DNA of 64,000 bases from Anaeromassilibacillus sp. An250 (GCF_002159845.1 NZ_NFJK01000001.1:1-64000); one strand, 5' to 3'. Shown: positions 52,343-61,936, counted from the stretch's first letter. Translations and numbers: made by a program. The notes: a model not told the origin generated them from the letters alone.

Positions 52343-52459
52343 ATACTTCCTTCCCCTTTCTCTAATTTCGCGCGTCTTTTGGGCGGCCGGAAAACGCCCC
52401 ATTACACGTCTTGTCCCTCTTATTGTATCATTCTCCTATAGAAACCGCAATCCTCTTTC

Positions 52460-52747
52460 TCAGTCCATAATCCCATGTGTTTTGAAAAGCGCCAACAGAT
52501 GTGCATTCATCAGCTTTTTTCCCATCATTTCCTTAAACTGATACGAATGGGTCTTTCCATCGATGCGCATTTGTTCCAGTTTCGGCCCTAAACGCCCCTG
52601 CTCCTCCAAAACCGCTTCCAAGATGTCTTCAAACTTGGCCAATCGTTCGATTGCCGTCCCACTGTAGCCGAATTCCGTGCGCTCCACTGCGGCGGGCTCT
52701 ACCCGCCAAGGGCTTTCAGGGAGTTCTCTCTTGGTCAATCGCTCCAT
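52460..52747 (-). CDS. Hypothetical protein
   Basis: 95 residues: MERLTKRELPESPWRVEPAA, then YSGTAIERLAKFEDILEAVL and a helix GRLGPKLEQMRIDGKT. No membrane segment. The opening resembles short phage or mobile-element proteins of Clostridia that begin with ERLT, but the family is not certain. ATG 52747 follows aaagga by 9 bases. Stand-alone gene between the epimerase and the polyamine transporter operon. Confidence 0.72.
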   Translation of the reverse strand: MERLTKRELPESPWRVEPAAVERTEFGYSGTAIERLAKFEDILEAVLEEQGRLGPKLEQMRIDGKTHSYQFKEMMGKKLMNAHLLALFKTHGIMD

Positions 52748-52820
52748 GTTGTACCATCCTTTCAAACGTACGACTTCTAACCCGGCAGGAATCAGGATCC
52801 TGCTGGGGAAGCTTCTTCAA

Positions 52821-52850
52821 AATGGAAATCCCCCAGCCAAAGCCGGGGGA
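52821..52850 (-). terminator. Intrinsic terminator of the pot operon
   Basis: Minus strand: tcccccggc / gctggggga stem with short loop then tttccatttt. Six bases downstream of the potD stop. Confidence 0.75.
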
Positions 52851-52855
52851 TATAT

Positions 52856-54061
52856 CTATTGCAATTCTCGCTTTGCCTTGATCTTTTTATAGACGACAAT
52901 CCCAATATAGAGCAGTAAAAAACCTGCCAATATTGCCACTAGCGTGGCTGTCTCTCCAGGACCGCCCATCTTTACCTCTGCCCAGAGGGAATCCAACAGT
53001 AAGCTGGTTTCCTCCGGAAGGTTGACAAACACCTCGGAATTGTCCAGAATCTCCTGCGGCGGATAGAAAATCGGGTTCTCTACGGTCTCCTTCGGAAGCA
53101 ACTCCTTTGCCGCCGATTCCGGGGTTGAATAGCCGATGTAATCCACATTTGCGGCGGCAATCTCCGGATCGCAGAGGAAATTGATGTACTCTTCGGCCTC
53201 TTTTTTATGAGCAGCCCCTTTTGGGATGCAGAGTGCATCCACGAAGAAGTTTGTCCCCTCTTCGGTGGGAATCGCAAAACCGATGTCTGGGTTATCCTCC
53301 ACAAGCGTGGCCGCATCTCCCGCGTAGTACGGCGCCAACCACGCATCGCCGTTCGCCATCTTATCAAAGATCTGGTCCATCACATATGCCTGCACCAACG
53401 GCTTCTGCTCTTTCAGCAGCATGGCCGCCTCCTGCCACTCGCGCTCGTCCGTGGAGTTAAAGGAATATCCCAGCAGTTTCTGCGCAATGCCAAAGGAATC
53501 CCGCGGGTTGTCAAACATCAAAATCTTTCCTGCATATTTTTCATCCCACAGGATCTTCCAGCTGTTGATCTCTTCTTTCACATAGTTCTTATTATAGAAA
53601 ATTCCCACGACACCCCAAGTGTAAGGCACGGAATATTCGTTGGTCGGGTCGTAATCGGGATTGCGGTATTGCTCGTCAATGTACTGGAAGTTGGGGATGT
53701 TATCGAAGTCCAGCTTCTCTAAATACCCCTCTTCGATCAGCTTGGAAACCATGTAGTCCGAAGGGATAATCACATCGTAATTGGCCCCGCCGCCGGCCAG
53801 CTTAGAATAGAGGGATTCGTTCGTATCAAAGGTGGTGTAGTTCACGTCAATCCCCGTGCGGCGGGTGAATTCCGCGTTTACATCCAGCGTCCCTTCCACG
53901 CCGTTGGAGATGTATTCCCCCCAGTTGTAGACATTGATGGTGACGCCACGCTTCGGTGCAGCCGGTTCCTCTTCCTCAGAGGAAGCCCCAGCAGGGACGG
54001 ACATGCCCAGCAAAAGGAGCGCCGCCGCAAAAAGAGCCAGAAAACGCTTTTTGAAACTCAC
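52856..54061 (-). CDS. potD: Spermidine/putrescine-binding protein PotD with C-terminal membrane anchor
   Basis: 401 residues. N-terminal signal peptide (RFLALFAAALLLLGMSVPAG, no lipobox Cys). The solute-binding domain shows INVYNWGEYIS, TTFDTNESLYSKLAGGGANY, DVIIPSDYMVSKLIEEGYLE, VPYTWGVVGIFYN and WLAPYYAGDAATL, all standard for PotD/PotF. A C-terminal hydrophobic helix (TATLVAILAGFLLLYIGIVV) followed by KKIKAKR anchors it, unlike the usual lipid anchor. ATG overlaps potC by 4 bases. Confidence 0.94.
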   Translation of the reverse strand: MSFKKRFLALFAAALLLLGMSVPAGASSEEEEPAAPKRGVTINVYNWGEYISNGVEGTLDVNAEFTRRTGIDVNYTTFDTNESLYSKLAGGGANYDVIIPSDYMVSKLIEEGYLEKLDFDNIPNFQYIDEQYRNPDYDPTNEYSVPYTWGVVGIFYNKNYVKEEINSWKILWDEKYAGKILMFDNPRDSFGIAQKLLGYSFNSTDEREWQEAAMLLKEQKPLVQAYVMDQIFDKMANGDAWLAPYYAGDAATLVEDNPDIGFAIPTEEGTNFFVDALCIPKGAAHKKEAEEYINFLCDPEIAAANVDYIGYSTPESAAKELLPKETVENPIFYPPQEILDNSEVFVNLPEETSLLLDSLWAEVKMGGPGETATLVAILAGFLLLYIGIVVYKKIKAKRELQ

Positions 54062-54876
54062 GATTCCAGGCCCTCCTTTCTCTCCTGCGCGCGCTTGTCC
54101 CTTGCCTGGCGCAGATTGACAATCACCAGCAAAAACAAAACGGCCACAAACAGCAAGGTGGAAAGTGCATTGATCTCCGGGCTTACCCGCTTCCGGGTCA
54201 TCGAATAGATATAGATCGGCAGCGTCTGGGTGGTGCCGCTTGTAAAGTAACTGATGATAAAGTCATCGATGGAAAGGGTGAAAGCCATAATCATGCCAGT
54301 CACAATGCCCGGCATAATCTCCGGAAGGACCACCTTGAAAAACGCCCGCCGCGGATCACAGCCCAGATCCTGAGCCGCTTCATAGAGGTGCGGGTCCATC
54401 TGCCGCAATTTTGGCAGGACGGACAGCACCACATAGGGCGTACAAAACGTAATGTGCGCCAAAATCAGGGACAACATCCCGAGGGAAAGCCCTCCCAAGC
54501 TTTGGGCCACAAAGACGAACAAGAGCATCAGGGAAACGCCTGTTACAATTTCCGGATTGACCATCGGAAGGTTGGTGACATTCATCATCATGCGGCGGAC
54601 CCATTTGTTGCGGATCCCATTGAGCCCAATGGCCGCAACCGTGCCAAGTACGGTCGCTACCGCGGCCGCAACAACCGCAATGATCAGCGTATTTTTGAGC
54701 GCATCCATAATCATGCGGTCTTCAAACAGACGGGCGTACCACCGCAGCGAGAAGCCGGAAAATACCGAACGGCTCATTGTATCCGAATCGTTGAAGGAGA
54801 AAATAATCAAGACAAAAATCGGCGCGTATAGGAAAAGAAAAACCAGGAAGGTGTATACTTTCGATGCAACTTTCAT
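54058..54876 (-). CDS. potC: Polyamine ABC transporter permease PotC
   Basis: 272 residues, six membrane helices. VYTFLVFLFLYAPIFVLIIF opens it, and the EAA loop is LYEAAQDLGCDPRRAFFKVV. Start at ATG 54876 (gggaggg upstream, ATGA overlap with potB) rather than the longer upstream reading. Forms the inner-membrane channel with PotB. Confidence 0.95.
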   Translation of the reverse strand: MKVASKVYTFLVFLFLYAPIFVLIIFSFNDSDTMSRSVFSGFSLRWYARLFEDRMIMDALKNTLIIAVVAAAVATVLGTVAAIGLNGIRNKWVRRMMMNVTNLPMVNPEIVTGVSLMLLFVFVAQSLGGLSLGMLSLILAHITFCTPYVVLSVLPKLRQMDPHLYEAAQDLGCDPRRAFFKVVLPEIMPGIVTGMIMAFTLSIDDFIISYFTSGTTQTLPIYIYSMTRKRVSPEINALSTLLFVAVLFLLVIVNLRQARDKRAQERKEGLES

Positions 54877-55692
54877 ATCATCAGCCCTCCCCCGCGCGTT
54901 TCGCCGTCGTCGAACTGATTCATGATACCCATACAAATCAGGATGAGCACCATCAGCACCAGGGAAATAGCCGACCCCAAATTGGGATTGTACGCGCTTC
55001 CAAGGAATTGCATGTCGATCAGGTCGCCGATCAACAGGTTTGATCCGCCGCCCAGCATCTTGGAGATGATGAAGGTGCTCACTGCGGGGACGAACACCAT
55101 CGTAATCCCCGAAATGACGCCTGGCATGCTGAGCGGGAAAATCACTTTCGTGAACACACGGCGTTGGTTGGCGCCGAGGTCCTGCGCCGCCTCGATGACG
55201 GAATGGTCCATCTTGGCCAGGGCGGAATACAACGGCAGGATCATATAGGGGATATAGTTATAGACCATGCCCAGCACCACCGCGCCGGACGTATTGATCA
55301 TATGCAGCTTTGGCAATCCCAGCGTGGCAAGCGCCGTATTGATGATGCCGTTGTCCTCCAAGAGCGTCATCCACGCATAGGTGCGCAGCAAAAAGTTCAT
55401 CCACATGGGCAGCATCACCAGCATCACCAGTACGCTTTGCACACGTGCGCCGGTGCGTGAGATGATATAGGCCAGCGGATACCCCACCAGCAGGCAGATC
55501 CCTGTGGCGATTGCACCCAGCCAAATGGAGCGCAAAAAAAACATTGGAATACTGTCCTACAGCTGCGATATTTTCCAGCGTGAACCGGCCGCTTTTATCG
55601 GTAAATGCGAAAATCACCACCAAAATCATGGGGACAACAATAAAAATAGCCATCCAAATTCCATATGGGATGGAAGCGGTTTTAGATCTCAT
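54873..55692 (-). pseudogene. potB: Polyamine ABC transporter permease PotB, frameshifted in an 8-A run
   Basis: The N-terminal part ([20 protein letters not shown] ... VGQYSNVFF) starts at ATG 55692 and overlaps the potA stop by 11 bases. The frame is lost in the run of eight A (plus strand 55534-55541) and the remaining helices (LRSIWLGAIATGICLLVGYP ... GETRGGGLMI) continue in another frame to 54873. Seven instead of eight A would give one 272-residue permease reading NVFLRSIWLG. The EAA loop VIEAAQDLGANQRRVFTKVI is intact. Sequencing error, slippage or true mutation cannot be told apart here. Confidence 0.9.
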
Positions 55693-56824
55693 CCTCTTCT
55701 TCCGCCTCCTCCCTCTGAGACGCAAGGATATCCTCATCCATCTCATCGCTGAACGTCGTATAATCTCCGAACATTCCGGAATATTCCGATTTTTTCATGA
55801 TATGGATATCGTCGGGTTGTAAAAGCAAACCGATCTTACTGCCTTCCTCCTGGAAGTCGGTCGATTGAATCATCCATTTAAACCCTGCGACATCCACAAT
55901 GATCTCGTAATGCACGCCCTTGAACGTCACGCTGGTCACCACACCGGAGAGGGGGCTCTCGTCCGGCGCCACCACATCGATGTCCTCCGGGCGGATGACC
56001 ACATCCACGGGTTCGTTTTTCGCAAACCCCTTGTCCACACAGCGGAACCTTTGCCCCGCAAACTCGGCTAGATAGTCGTCAACCATCACGCCGTCCAAAA
56101 TATTGCTTTCCCCGATAAAGTCTGCCACAAACGCGTTCTTTGGCTCGTTATAAATATCCTGCGGAGAACCGATCTGCTGAATCTCTCCTTTATCCATCAC
56201 CACGACAGTATCGGACATCGAAAGCGCCTCTTCCTGATCGTGTGTGACAAAAATGAAGGTGATTCCCGTCTGCTGCTGAATCTTTTTGAGCTCGGCCTGC
56301 ATATCCTTGCGCAGCTTGAGGTCAAGCGCGCCCAGCGGCTCATCCAGAAGAAGAACCTTCGGATGGTTTGCCAACGCACGGGCAATGGCGACGCGCTGCT
56401 GTTGGCCACCGGACAGGCGATTGACATTGCGGTGCGCAAAGCCATTCAAATTGACCATATTCAGCATGTTCTTCACGGTCGATTTGATTTCCTTTTCACT
56501 TTTGCCATGGACCCGCATTCCAAACGCCACATTGTCATAAACATTCAAATGCGGGAACAGCGCATACTTTTGGAAAATGGTGTTGACCTCGCGCTTGTGC
56601 GGTGGAACATCGTTGATTTTCTGGCCATTGAAAAAAACATCGCCCTGGTCCGGATGAACGAAGCCGCCGACAATCCGCAGGGTCGTGGTCTTTCCACATC
56701 CCGACGGACCAAGCAGGGTGACAAATTCGCCTCCCCGGATACGGAGATTGAAATCTTTCAGAACGGCCTCGCCATCAAAGGAAACGGCGATGTTTTTTAA
56801 TTCGATGATTGGTGTCTCTCCCAT
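55682..56824 (-). CDS. potA: Polyamine ABC transporter ATP-binding protein PotA
   Basis: 380 residues. Walker [14 protein letters not shown]-loop [20 protein letters not shown], signature [16 protein letters not shown], Walker [17 protein letters not shown], switch [10 protein letters not shown]. The C-terminal TOBE-type regulatory domain (about 245-365) is present. First gene of the potABCD operon, which imports putrescine and spermidine. Confidence 0.97.
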   Translation of the reverse strand: MGETPIIELKNIAVSFDGEAVLKDFNLRIRGGEFVTLLGPSGCGKTTTLRIVGGFVHPDQGDVFFNGQKINDVPPHKREVNTIFQKYALFPHLNVYDNVAFGMRVHGKSEKEIKSTVKNMLNMVNLNGFAHRNVNRLSGGQQQRVAIARALANHPKVLLLDEPLGALDLKLRKDMQAELKKIQQQTGITFIFVTHDQEEALSMSDTVVVMDKGEIQQIGSPQDIYNEPKNAFVADFIGESNILDGVMVDDYLAEFAGQRFRCVDKGFAKNEPVDVVIRPEDIDVVAPDESPLSGVVTSVTFKGVHYEIIVDVAGFKWMIQSTDFQEEGSKIGLLLQPDDIHIMKKSEYSGMFGDYTTFSDEMDEDILASQREEAEEEDEI

Positions 56825-57446
56825 TGGAAAAGTGCATCCCCTTTGCGGTAAAATTCGTTGCGTGAAAGCCGGAACAACGATTAAAATGATTCACGGTACT
56901 AAACGCAAGCGCAGCCGTGCCGTTCCCATTGCCCTCCGCAAAGGATTTTTCACAATCAAACATGACTGCGGCAATGAAGCGAGGCTGACGGTTCGGGAAT
57001 GCCGGCAACCTGCCCCATCCCCTCCGGCCCCATACAAACGCCGCAAAAGCAGGCACCCTTCGCAGGACGCCGCGCGGACATTTGCATCGCGCCGTATTAG
57101 ATGCAAACGCAACGAATCTAATATAGTAGTAAAACCGTCATTTGTCAATATATGATTGTATTTTTCTGTAAAATTCGCGGATTTTTTAAATTATCTTTTT
57201 GATTTTTCGAAATCCTTCGATTTTCTTGTCTATTCTTGCGGATGTACGTTTTCAAATCTAAACATTATGTGAATAAACACCTTTCCGATTCACCAGCCAA
57301 AAAGGATTTTTATGTCCCGATTGTATTGAAACTTTGCGAGAGCGTATCCTCTCTATTTTTGGCCTACCAACTACCTTTTATTAAACATCTTTTATCTGGA
57401 TAAATGACCAAATGAACCGCGCTATGCAACCTGGAAATCAAGACGC
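56825..57446. other. Non-coding interval upstream of potA
   Basis: About 620 bases. The open frame at 56685-57155 (plus) is an antisense shadow. The DNA from 57120 to 57300 is AT-rich and may hold the pot promoter. No gene or clear riboswitch recognised. Confidence 0.45.
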
Positions 57447-57479
57447 AAAAAAGCCGAGTACAAATTGTACTCGGCTTTT
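57447..57479 (-). terminator. Intrinsic terminator after the tRNA pair
   Basis: Stem aagccgagtacaa / ttgtactcggctt with T-run on the minus strand (ttttttgcg). Confidence 0.9.
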
Positions 57480-57481
57480 AC

Positions 57482-57558
57482 TGGTCGAGGTGAGAGGATT
57501 TGAACCTCCGGCTTCTACGTCCCGAACGTAGCGCTCTACCAAACTGAGCCACACCTCG
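57482..57558 (-). tRNA. tRNA-Pro (anticodon CGG)
   Basis: Acceptor cgaggtg/cacctcg, anticodon arm ctacg/cgtag with loop ttcggga (CGG), T arm with ggttcaaatcc, CCA encoded. One base from tRNA-Gln, so co-transcribed. Confidence 0.96.
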
Positions 57559-57559
57559 A

Positions 57560-57633
57560 TGGCTGCGGAAGAAGGATTCGAACCCTCACAAACAGAGTCA
57601 GAGTCTGCCGTGCTACCATTACACAATTCCGCA
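57560..57633 (-). tRNA. tRNA-Gln (anticodon CTG)
   Basis: Acceptor tgcggaa/ttccgca, anticodon loop ctctgac (CTG), T arm gagggttcgaatccttc, discriminator G and encoded CCA. Confidence 0.95.
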
Positions 57634-57852
57634 TTATGAAGTTGTTCACAATTCACTCTCTTTTGGAAAACCCCTTTGGAGCGAATCGCCTTGACTATTA
57701 TATGACACCGTTTCAAAAAAAGCAAGTCTTTTTTTAAAAAAAATGGAAAAAATTTTTTAAGTCTACGTTTTCTGCTGTTCGGAGCGGTTCATTCCTCTTC
57801 TTCCGCTGTACTTGACCGGCCAAACTTCTGCCTCGTTACAGCCAAGCGTTCC

Positions 57853-58350
57853 TCACGCTTGGCTGCAACAGACATTTAGTTTTTTCGCCACGCGCATCAA
57901 GCGATAGATCTGCAACATTTCCGCCAACGCACAGATCTTATCCGCACTGCTGACTACAAACGATTCCCGATATTTTGGAACCTTCCGCAGAGTCAAAGGC
58001 CACATATGTTTCACAATAATGTCCTGTTCGACCTCGGTCAACGCACAAATCTGGCTGGCATTGCGCAGCGCCGCCTCCGGATGCGTAAACCCATGCAACC
58101 CCTGGTGGCTTCCTTTTTGGTGCCAATCATAGAGGAACAGGTCGTGTAATAGTCCTCCCCGCGCTGCCGCACGAAAATCCCATCCCATGCGCCGGCAAAT
58201 CAGGAAACTCACATATGCCACAAAAACACAGTGCTCCAGACAGTTGATATCCACATGCTGGCTGACATTTCGCATGGCCTGCACACTGGGCGTATCGATC
58301 AAATCCGCAATGCAAGCACGAAAAAGCATTCGATTGCTGCTATTCCACAT
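57853..58350 (-). CDS. HD-domain phosphohydrolase
   Basis: 165 residues. Metal-binding pattern: His in LEHCVFVAYVSFLICRRMGW, HD in GGLLHDLFLYDW, His in FTHPEAALRNA and the distal Asp in SSADKICALAEM. Substrate class (nucleotide or phospho-compound) cannot be predicted. ATG 58350 follows aaggag by 9 bases; a longer reading from 58383 is rejected. A perfect 9-base hairpin (agccaagcg / cgcttggct) overlaps the stop codon. Confidence 0.88.
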   Translation of the reverse strand: MWNSSNRMLFRACIADLIDTPSVQAMRNVSQHVDINCLEHCVFVAYVSFLICRRMGWDFRAAARGGLLHDLFLYDWHQKGSHQGLHGFTHPEAALRNASQICALTEVEQDIIVKHMWPLTLRKVPKYRESFVVSSADKICALAEMLQIYRLMRVAKKLNVCCSQA

Positions 58351-58542
58351 AGATAAAAACTCCTTTTTAACAAAGCGACCCATTCGCGAACATTTCTATT
58401 ATACTACATTGCCTTGCAAAAAAGCTACTTTTTTTTGCCGAATCTACCCCGTGCAATTTTTACCAGAAAGAGCCCGCACTTGCCAAATTCTCCGTTGCAG
58501 TCTACAATAACAGTAACTTTGTAGCAGGGAGGAACTTCTTTT

Positions 58543-59019
58543 ATGAAAGCAGTTGTCCAACGCGTCAAGCGTTCCAGCGTTACAATCGACGGAAAAATGG
58601 TTGGGGAAATTGGGCAGGGGCTGATGGTCCTGCTCGGCGTATCGGAGGAGGATACGGAACGGGAATGCGATTATCTTGCGGATAAAATTGCAGGGCTGCG
58701 CATCTTTGAAGACGGCGCAGGCAAAATGAACCGTTCTCTGTTGGATATCCAAGGCGAAATGCTGATTGTTTCGCAGTTTACTCTTTGTGCCGATTGCCGG
58801 AAAGGAAGGCGGCCGTCCTTTGTCCGCGCAGCGCGCCCGGAAAAGGCCATCCCCCTTTACGAGCGTTTTATCGCGCAGATCCAGGCGCAGGGAATCCGCA
58901 CCGCCACCGGTGAATTTGGAGCGGACATGCTCGTCTCCATCGAAAACGACGGCCCCGTCACCATCCCGCTGGATACGGACGAGATCATGCCGAAGGGAAA
59001 CGGCTCTCATTTGAAATAG
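58543..59019 (+). CDS. dtd: D-aminoacyl-tRNA deacylase
   Basis: Removes D-amino acids from mischarged tRNA. 158 residues: [18 protein letters not shown] at the start, [17 protein letters not shown] (the catalytic SQFTL box), and the Gly-cisPro motif [11 protein letters not shown]. Full length. Ribosome site gggagga before ATG. It stands alone upstream of the hydrogenase-maturation leader. Confidence 0.97.
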   Translation: MKAVVQRVKRSSVTIDGKMVGEIGQGLMVLLGVSEEDTERECDYLADKIAGLRIFEDGAGKMNRSLLDIQGEMLIVSQFTLCADCRKGRRPSFVRAARPEKAIPLYERFIAQIQAQGIRTATGEFGADMLVSIENDGPVTIPLDTDEIMPKGNGSHLK

Positions 59020-59049
59020 ACAAATTTTGTATTGTTTTTCTACTGTCTA

Positions 59050-59078
59050 TTGACTTTTTTTCGCAATCTTGGTAGAAT
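59050..59078 (+). promoter_or_regulatory. Sigma-A-type promoter of the hyd maturation operon
   Basis: ttgact (59050-59055), 17-base spacer, tagaat (59073-59078); start of transcription expected near 59085. Confidence 0.75.
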
Positions 59079-59084
59079 GAAACA

Positions 59085-59235
59085 AACTTCCTACCCCAAG
59101 GAGTCTTTCCGCGGGCGAGGATGGACCAAAACACAAATACGTTCTGATTTACGAGGGAGGTTTCCCGAGAAAGAAGGCGGTTGTTATGACTGAAGGATCA
59201 GGGTAGCTCCGCGCTTTTTTGCGCGGAGCTTTTTG
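59085..59235 (+). promoter_or_regulatory. Structured leader with attenuator before TM1266-hydEGF
   Basis: A 150-base untranslated leader. ctaccc (59091-59096) can pair with gggtag (59201-59206), closing a domain that contains a ggga/tccc hairpin (59155-59166); gggtag also touches the base of the terminator stem, so the two structures could be mutually exclusive. This is the layout of a riboswitch or protein-controlled attenuator. It resembles no class I can name; agggtagctccgcg is similar to, but lacks, the T-box TGGN bulge. Confidence 0.55.
59205..59235 (+). terminator. Intrinsic terminator in the hyd leader
   Basis: Perfect 10-base stem agctccgcgc / gcgcggagct, then ttttt, 20 bases before the first start codon. 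Confidence 0.9.
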
Positions 59236-59254
59236 ATTTCTGGGAGGAAACGAT

Positions 59255-59512
59255 ATGGAAAAGCGTGTAGCCTTAATCGGCATCGTGGTGGAGGATATAG
59301 AGAGCGTCGAAGCGCTCAATCATATCCTGCATGAATACGGCGACTATATCATTGGGCGCATGGGGATCCCCTACCGCTGCCGTGGGATCTCTATCATCAG
59401 CATTGCTGTGGACGCCCCGATGAATGTCATCAGCACTATTTCCGGCAAACTGGGAATGCTCAAGGGCCTCAGTGTCAAAACCATCTATTCAAAGGCTGGG
59501 CAGGCAGAATGA
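59255..59512 (+). CDS. TM1266-family iron-only hydrogenase system regulator
   Basis: 85 residues, ACT-like fold: RVALIGIVVEDIESVEALNH, YGDYIIGRMGIPYRCRGISI and ISTISGKLGMLKGLSVKTIY. This small family always lies with hydEGF genes and is thought to regulate or sense in that system. Strong gggagg ribosome site. Overlaps hydE by 4 bases (ATGA). Confidence 0.95.
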   Translation: MEKRVALIGIVVEDIESVEALNHILHEYGDYIIGRMGIPYRCRGISIISIAVDAPMNVISTISGKLGMLKGLSVKTIYSKAGQAE

Positions 59513-60468
59513 CCTATACACGTGAACAATTGGAGTCGCTTCTCGCATTGGAGGATTTCCATGACATCTACGCACAGGCAGATGCGCTCCGCCGGGAAAC
59601 GGTGGGCGATGTGGTTCATATCCGCGCACTGCTGGAGTTCTCCAACCACTGCAAACGGCTGTGTACCTACTGCGGGCTGAATGCGACCGATCAAAAGCTC
59701 TCCCGCTTTCGTATGGACCCCCGCGATATGATCGCCACCGCACAGGAAGCTGCCCGGGCGGGCTACAGAACCATCGTCCTGCAATCGGGCGAGGACCCCT
59801 GGTACACGCCGGATCGGATCGGCGACATCGTCAAACAGATCAAAAAAACCGGCATGGCCATCACACTGAGCTGTGGGGAGTTTCCGGAAGACGTCTACCA
59901 GTACTGGCGGGACTGCGGCGCGGACCGTTATTTGCTTAAACACGAAACATCCGACCCAGCGCTCTATGCCTCCCTGCACCCCGATAGCTCCCTGGACGCG
60001 CGCGTGGCGTGCCTGCGAACGTTAAAAAAGCTCGGCTATGAGACCGGTGGAGGCTTTATGATCGGGCTTCCTGGGCAGACGCTGTCTACGATTGCGGGGG
60101 ATCTACTCCTCTTGCAGGACATCGGGTGCGACATGGCGGGGATCGGCCCGTTTATCCCCCATCCGGACACCCCCCTCCGCGATGCACCGCACGGCAGTAC
60201 GGAACTTACCAAGCGCGCTGTGGCATTGGCGCGCCTGCTGCTTCCAAAGGCCAATCTTCCCGCTACGACCGCCCTCGGCGTGTTGGACGGCGCGCAAAAG
60301 GAGAACGTCTTCTCCTGCGGCGCCAACGTCATCATGCGCAAAGTGACCCCAAACAACCTCAAAAAGCTCTACCAAATCTATCCGGCGTCTTTTTCCGATG
60401 TGGATATCCGCACCGGCCGGCGTGAAACCGAAGCGGAAATCCGTTCGATGCAGCGGACGCCTGTATAA
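59509..60468 (+). CDS. hydE: [FeFe]-hydrogenase maturase HydE (radical SAM)
   Basis: 319 residues. Radical-SAM cluster motif CKRLCTYCGLN; later ETGGGFMIGLPGQTLSTIAG and MAGIGPFIPHPDTPL as in HydE. Builds part of the H-cluster organometallic ligand set together with HydG and HydF. Coupled to the TM1266 gene. Confidence 0.97.
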   Translation: MTYTREQLESLLALEDFHDIYAQADALRRETVGDVVHIRALLEFSNHCKRLCTYCGLNATDQKLSRFRMDPRDMIATAQEAARAGYRTIVLQSGEDPWYTPDRIGDIVKQIKKTGMAITLSCGEFPEDVYQYWRDCGADRYLLKHETSDPALYASLHPDSSLDARVACLRTLKKLGYETGGGFMIGLPGQTLSTIAGDLLLLQDIGCDMAGIGPFIPHPDTPLRDAPHGSTELTKRAVALARLLLPKANLPATTALGVLDGAQKENVFSCGANVIMRKVTPNNLKKLYQIYPASFSDVDIRTGRRETEAEIRSMQRTPV

Positions 60469-60517
60469 TTTCAAATTTTTCTGTATGGATTTCAACTGAT
60501 TGAAAGGAAGATGGAAT

Positions 60518-61936
60518 ATGTATAATCCAAAGTCCACCATTGCAACCGAATTTATCGACGATCAAGAAATTCGCGATACGCTCCGCTATGCGGACGAAAA
60601 CAAAGACAACTTGGAATTGATCAACCGCTTGATCGACAAGACCGACGAACTCAAGGGATTGACGCACCGGGAAGCGGCCGTCCTGCTTGCCTGCGAGGAC
60701 AAGGACGCGCTGGAGCGCATTTTTGCGCAGGCTACCAAGATCAAGCAGGAGTTCTACGGCAACCGCATCGTGATGTTTGCGCCGCTGTACCTCTCCAACT
60801 ACTGTGTAAACGGCTGCACCTATTGCCCTTATCATAAGAAAAACGGCCATATCGCGCGCAAAAAGCTGACGCAGGAGGAGATCCGCCGCGAGGTCATCGC
60901 ACTGCAGGATATGGGCCACAAACGCCTGGCGCTGGAAACCGGCGAAGATCCTGTCAACAACCCGATCGAATATGTGCTGGAGAGCATCAAGACGATCTAT
61001 TCCATCAAACATAAAAACGGCGCCATCCGCCGGGTAAACGTCAATATTGCAGCGACCACAGTGGAAAATTACCGCAAACTCAAGGAGGCAGGCATCGGTA
61101 CATACATCCTGTTCCAGGAGACCTATAACAAGGAGCAGTACGAAAAGCTACATCCCACAGGGCCGAAGAGCAACTACGCCTACCACACCGAAGCGATGGA
61201 CCGCGCCATGCAGGGCGGCATCGACGACGTAGGATGTGGCGTCCTGTTTGGCTTGAACTTGTACCGCTATGATTTTGTCGGCCTTCTGATGCACGCCGAA
61301 CACCTCGAAGCGGTTTACGGCGTCGGGCCGCACACGATCAGCGTCCCCCGCCTGCGCAATGCGGATGACATCGACGTGAACGACTTCAGCAATGCCATCT
61401 CCGACGAGCTCTTCCAGAAGATCGTGGCCATCCTGCGCATCGCCGTCCCCTATACGGGCCTGATCGTCTCCACGCGCGAATCGCAGCGCACCCGCGAAAT
61501 GGTCATCAAATACGGCGTGTCCCAAATCAGCGGCGGCTCCCGCACCAGCGTCGGCGGCTATGCCGAGGAGGACCGCATGGAAGAGGATTCCGCCCAGTTC
61601 GAAGTGAGCGACCACCGCACGCTGGACGAAGTTGTCAACTGGTTGCTGAAGCTGGGCTATATCCCGAGCTTCTGCACGGCCTGCTATCGCGAAGGACGCA
61701 CGGGTGACCGCTTTATGACCCTTGTGAAGGCCGGGCAGATTAAGAACTGCTGCCTTCCCAACGCCCTGATGACCTTGAAAGAATATGCAGAGGACTATGC
61801 CAGCCCGGAGACAAAGCGCCTGGCCCTGGAGATGATCGAGAAGGAAGTCCAGACCATTCCCAACGACAAAGTGCGCGAAATCGCGCTCAAGAATCTCCAT
61901 GGGCTCGACGAGGGCCTTCGCGATTTCCGCTTCTAA
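60518..61936 (+). CDS. hydG: [FeFe]-hydrogenase maturase HydG (tyrosine lyase)
   Basis: 472 residues. N-terminal radical-SAM cluster CVNGCTYCPYHKKNGHIARK; C-terminal auxiliary cluster motif CTACYREGRTGDRFM. Cleaves tyrosine to make the CO and CN- ligands. ATG 60518 with gaaagga upstream is preferred to the earlier TTG. Confidence 0.97.
   Translation: MYNPKSTIATEFIDDQEIRDTLRYADENKDNLELINRLIDKTDELKGLTHREAAVLLACEDKDALERIFAQATKIKQEFYGNRIVMFAPLYLSNYCVNGCTYCPYHKKNGHIARKKLTQEEIRREVIALQDMGHKRLALETGEDPVNNPIEYVLESIKTIYSIKHKNGAIRRVNVNIAATTVENYRKLKEAGIGTYILFQETYNKEQYEKLHPTGPKSNYAYHTEAMDRAMQGGIDDVGCGVLFGLNLYRYDFVGLLMHAEHLEAVYGVGPHTISVPRLRNADDIDVNDFSNAISDELFQKIVAILRIAVPYTGLIVSTRESQRTREMVIKYGVSQISGGSRTSVGGYAEEDRMEEDSAQFEVSDHRTLDEVVNWLLKLGYIPSFCTACYREGRTGDRFMTLVKAGQIKNCCLPNALMTLKEYAEDYASPETKRLALEMIEKEVQTIPNDKVREIALKNLHGLDEGLRDFRF

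Noticed and set aside
56685-57155. Plus-strand frame of 156 codons around the potA start
   Set aside because: Half of it is antisense to potA and the rest has no coding character.
59085-59235. T-box leader
   Set aside because: The antiterminator TGGN bulge is replaced (gggtagctcc), and no specifier loop or stem I signature can be seen.
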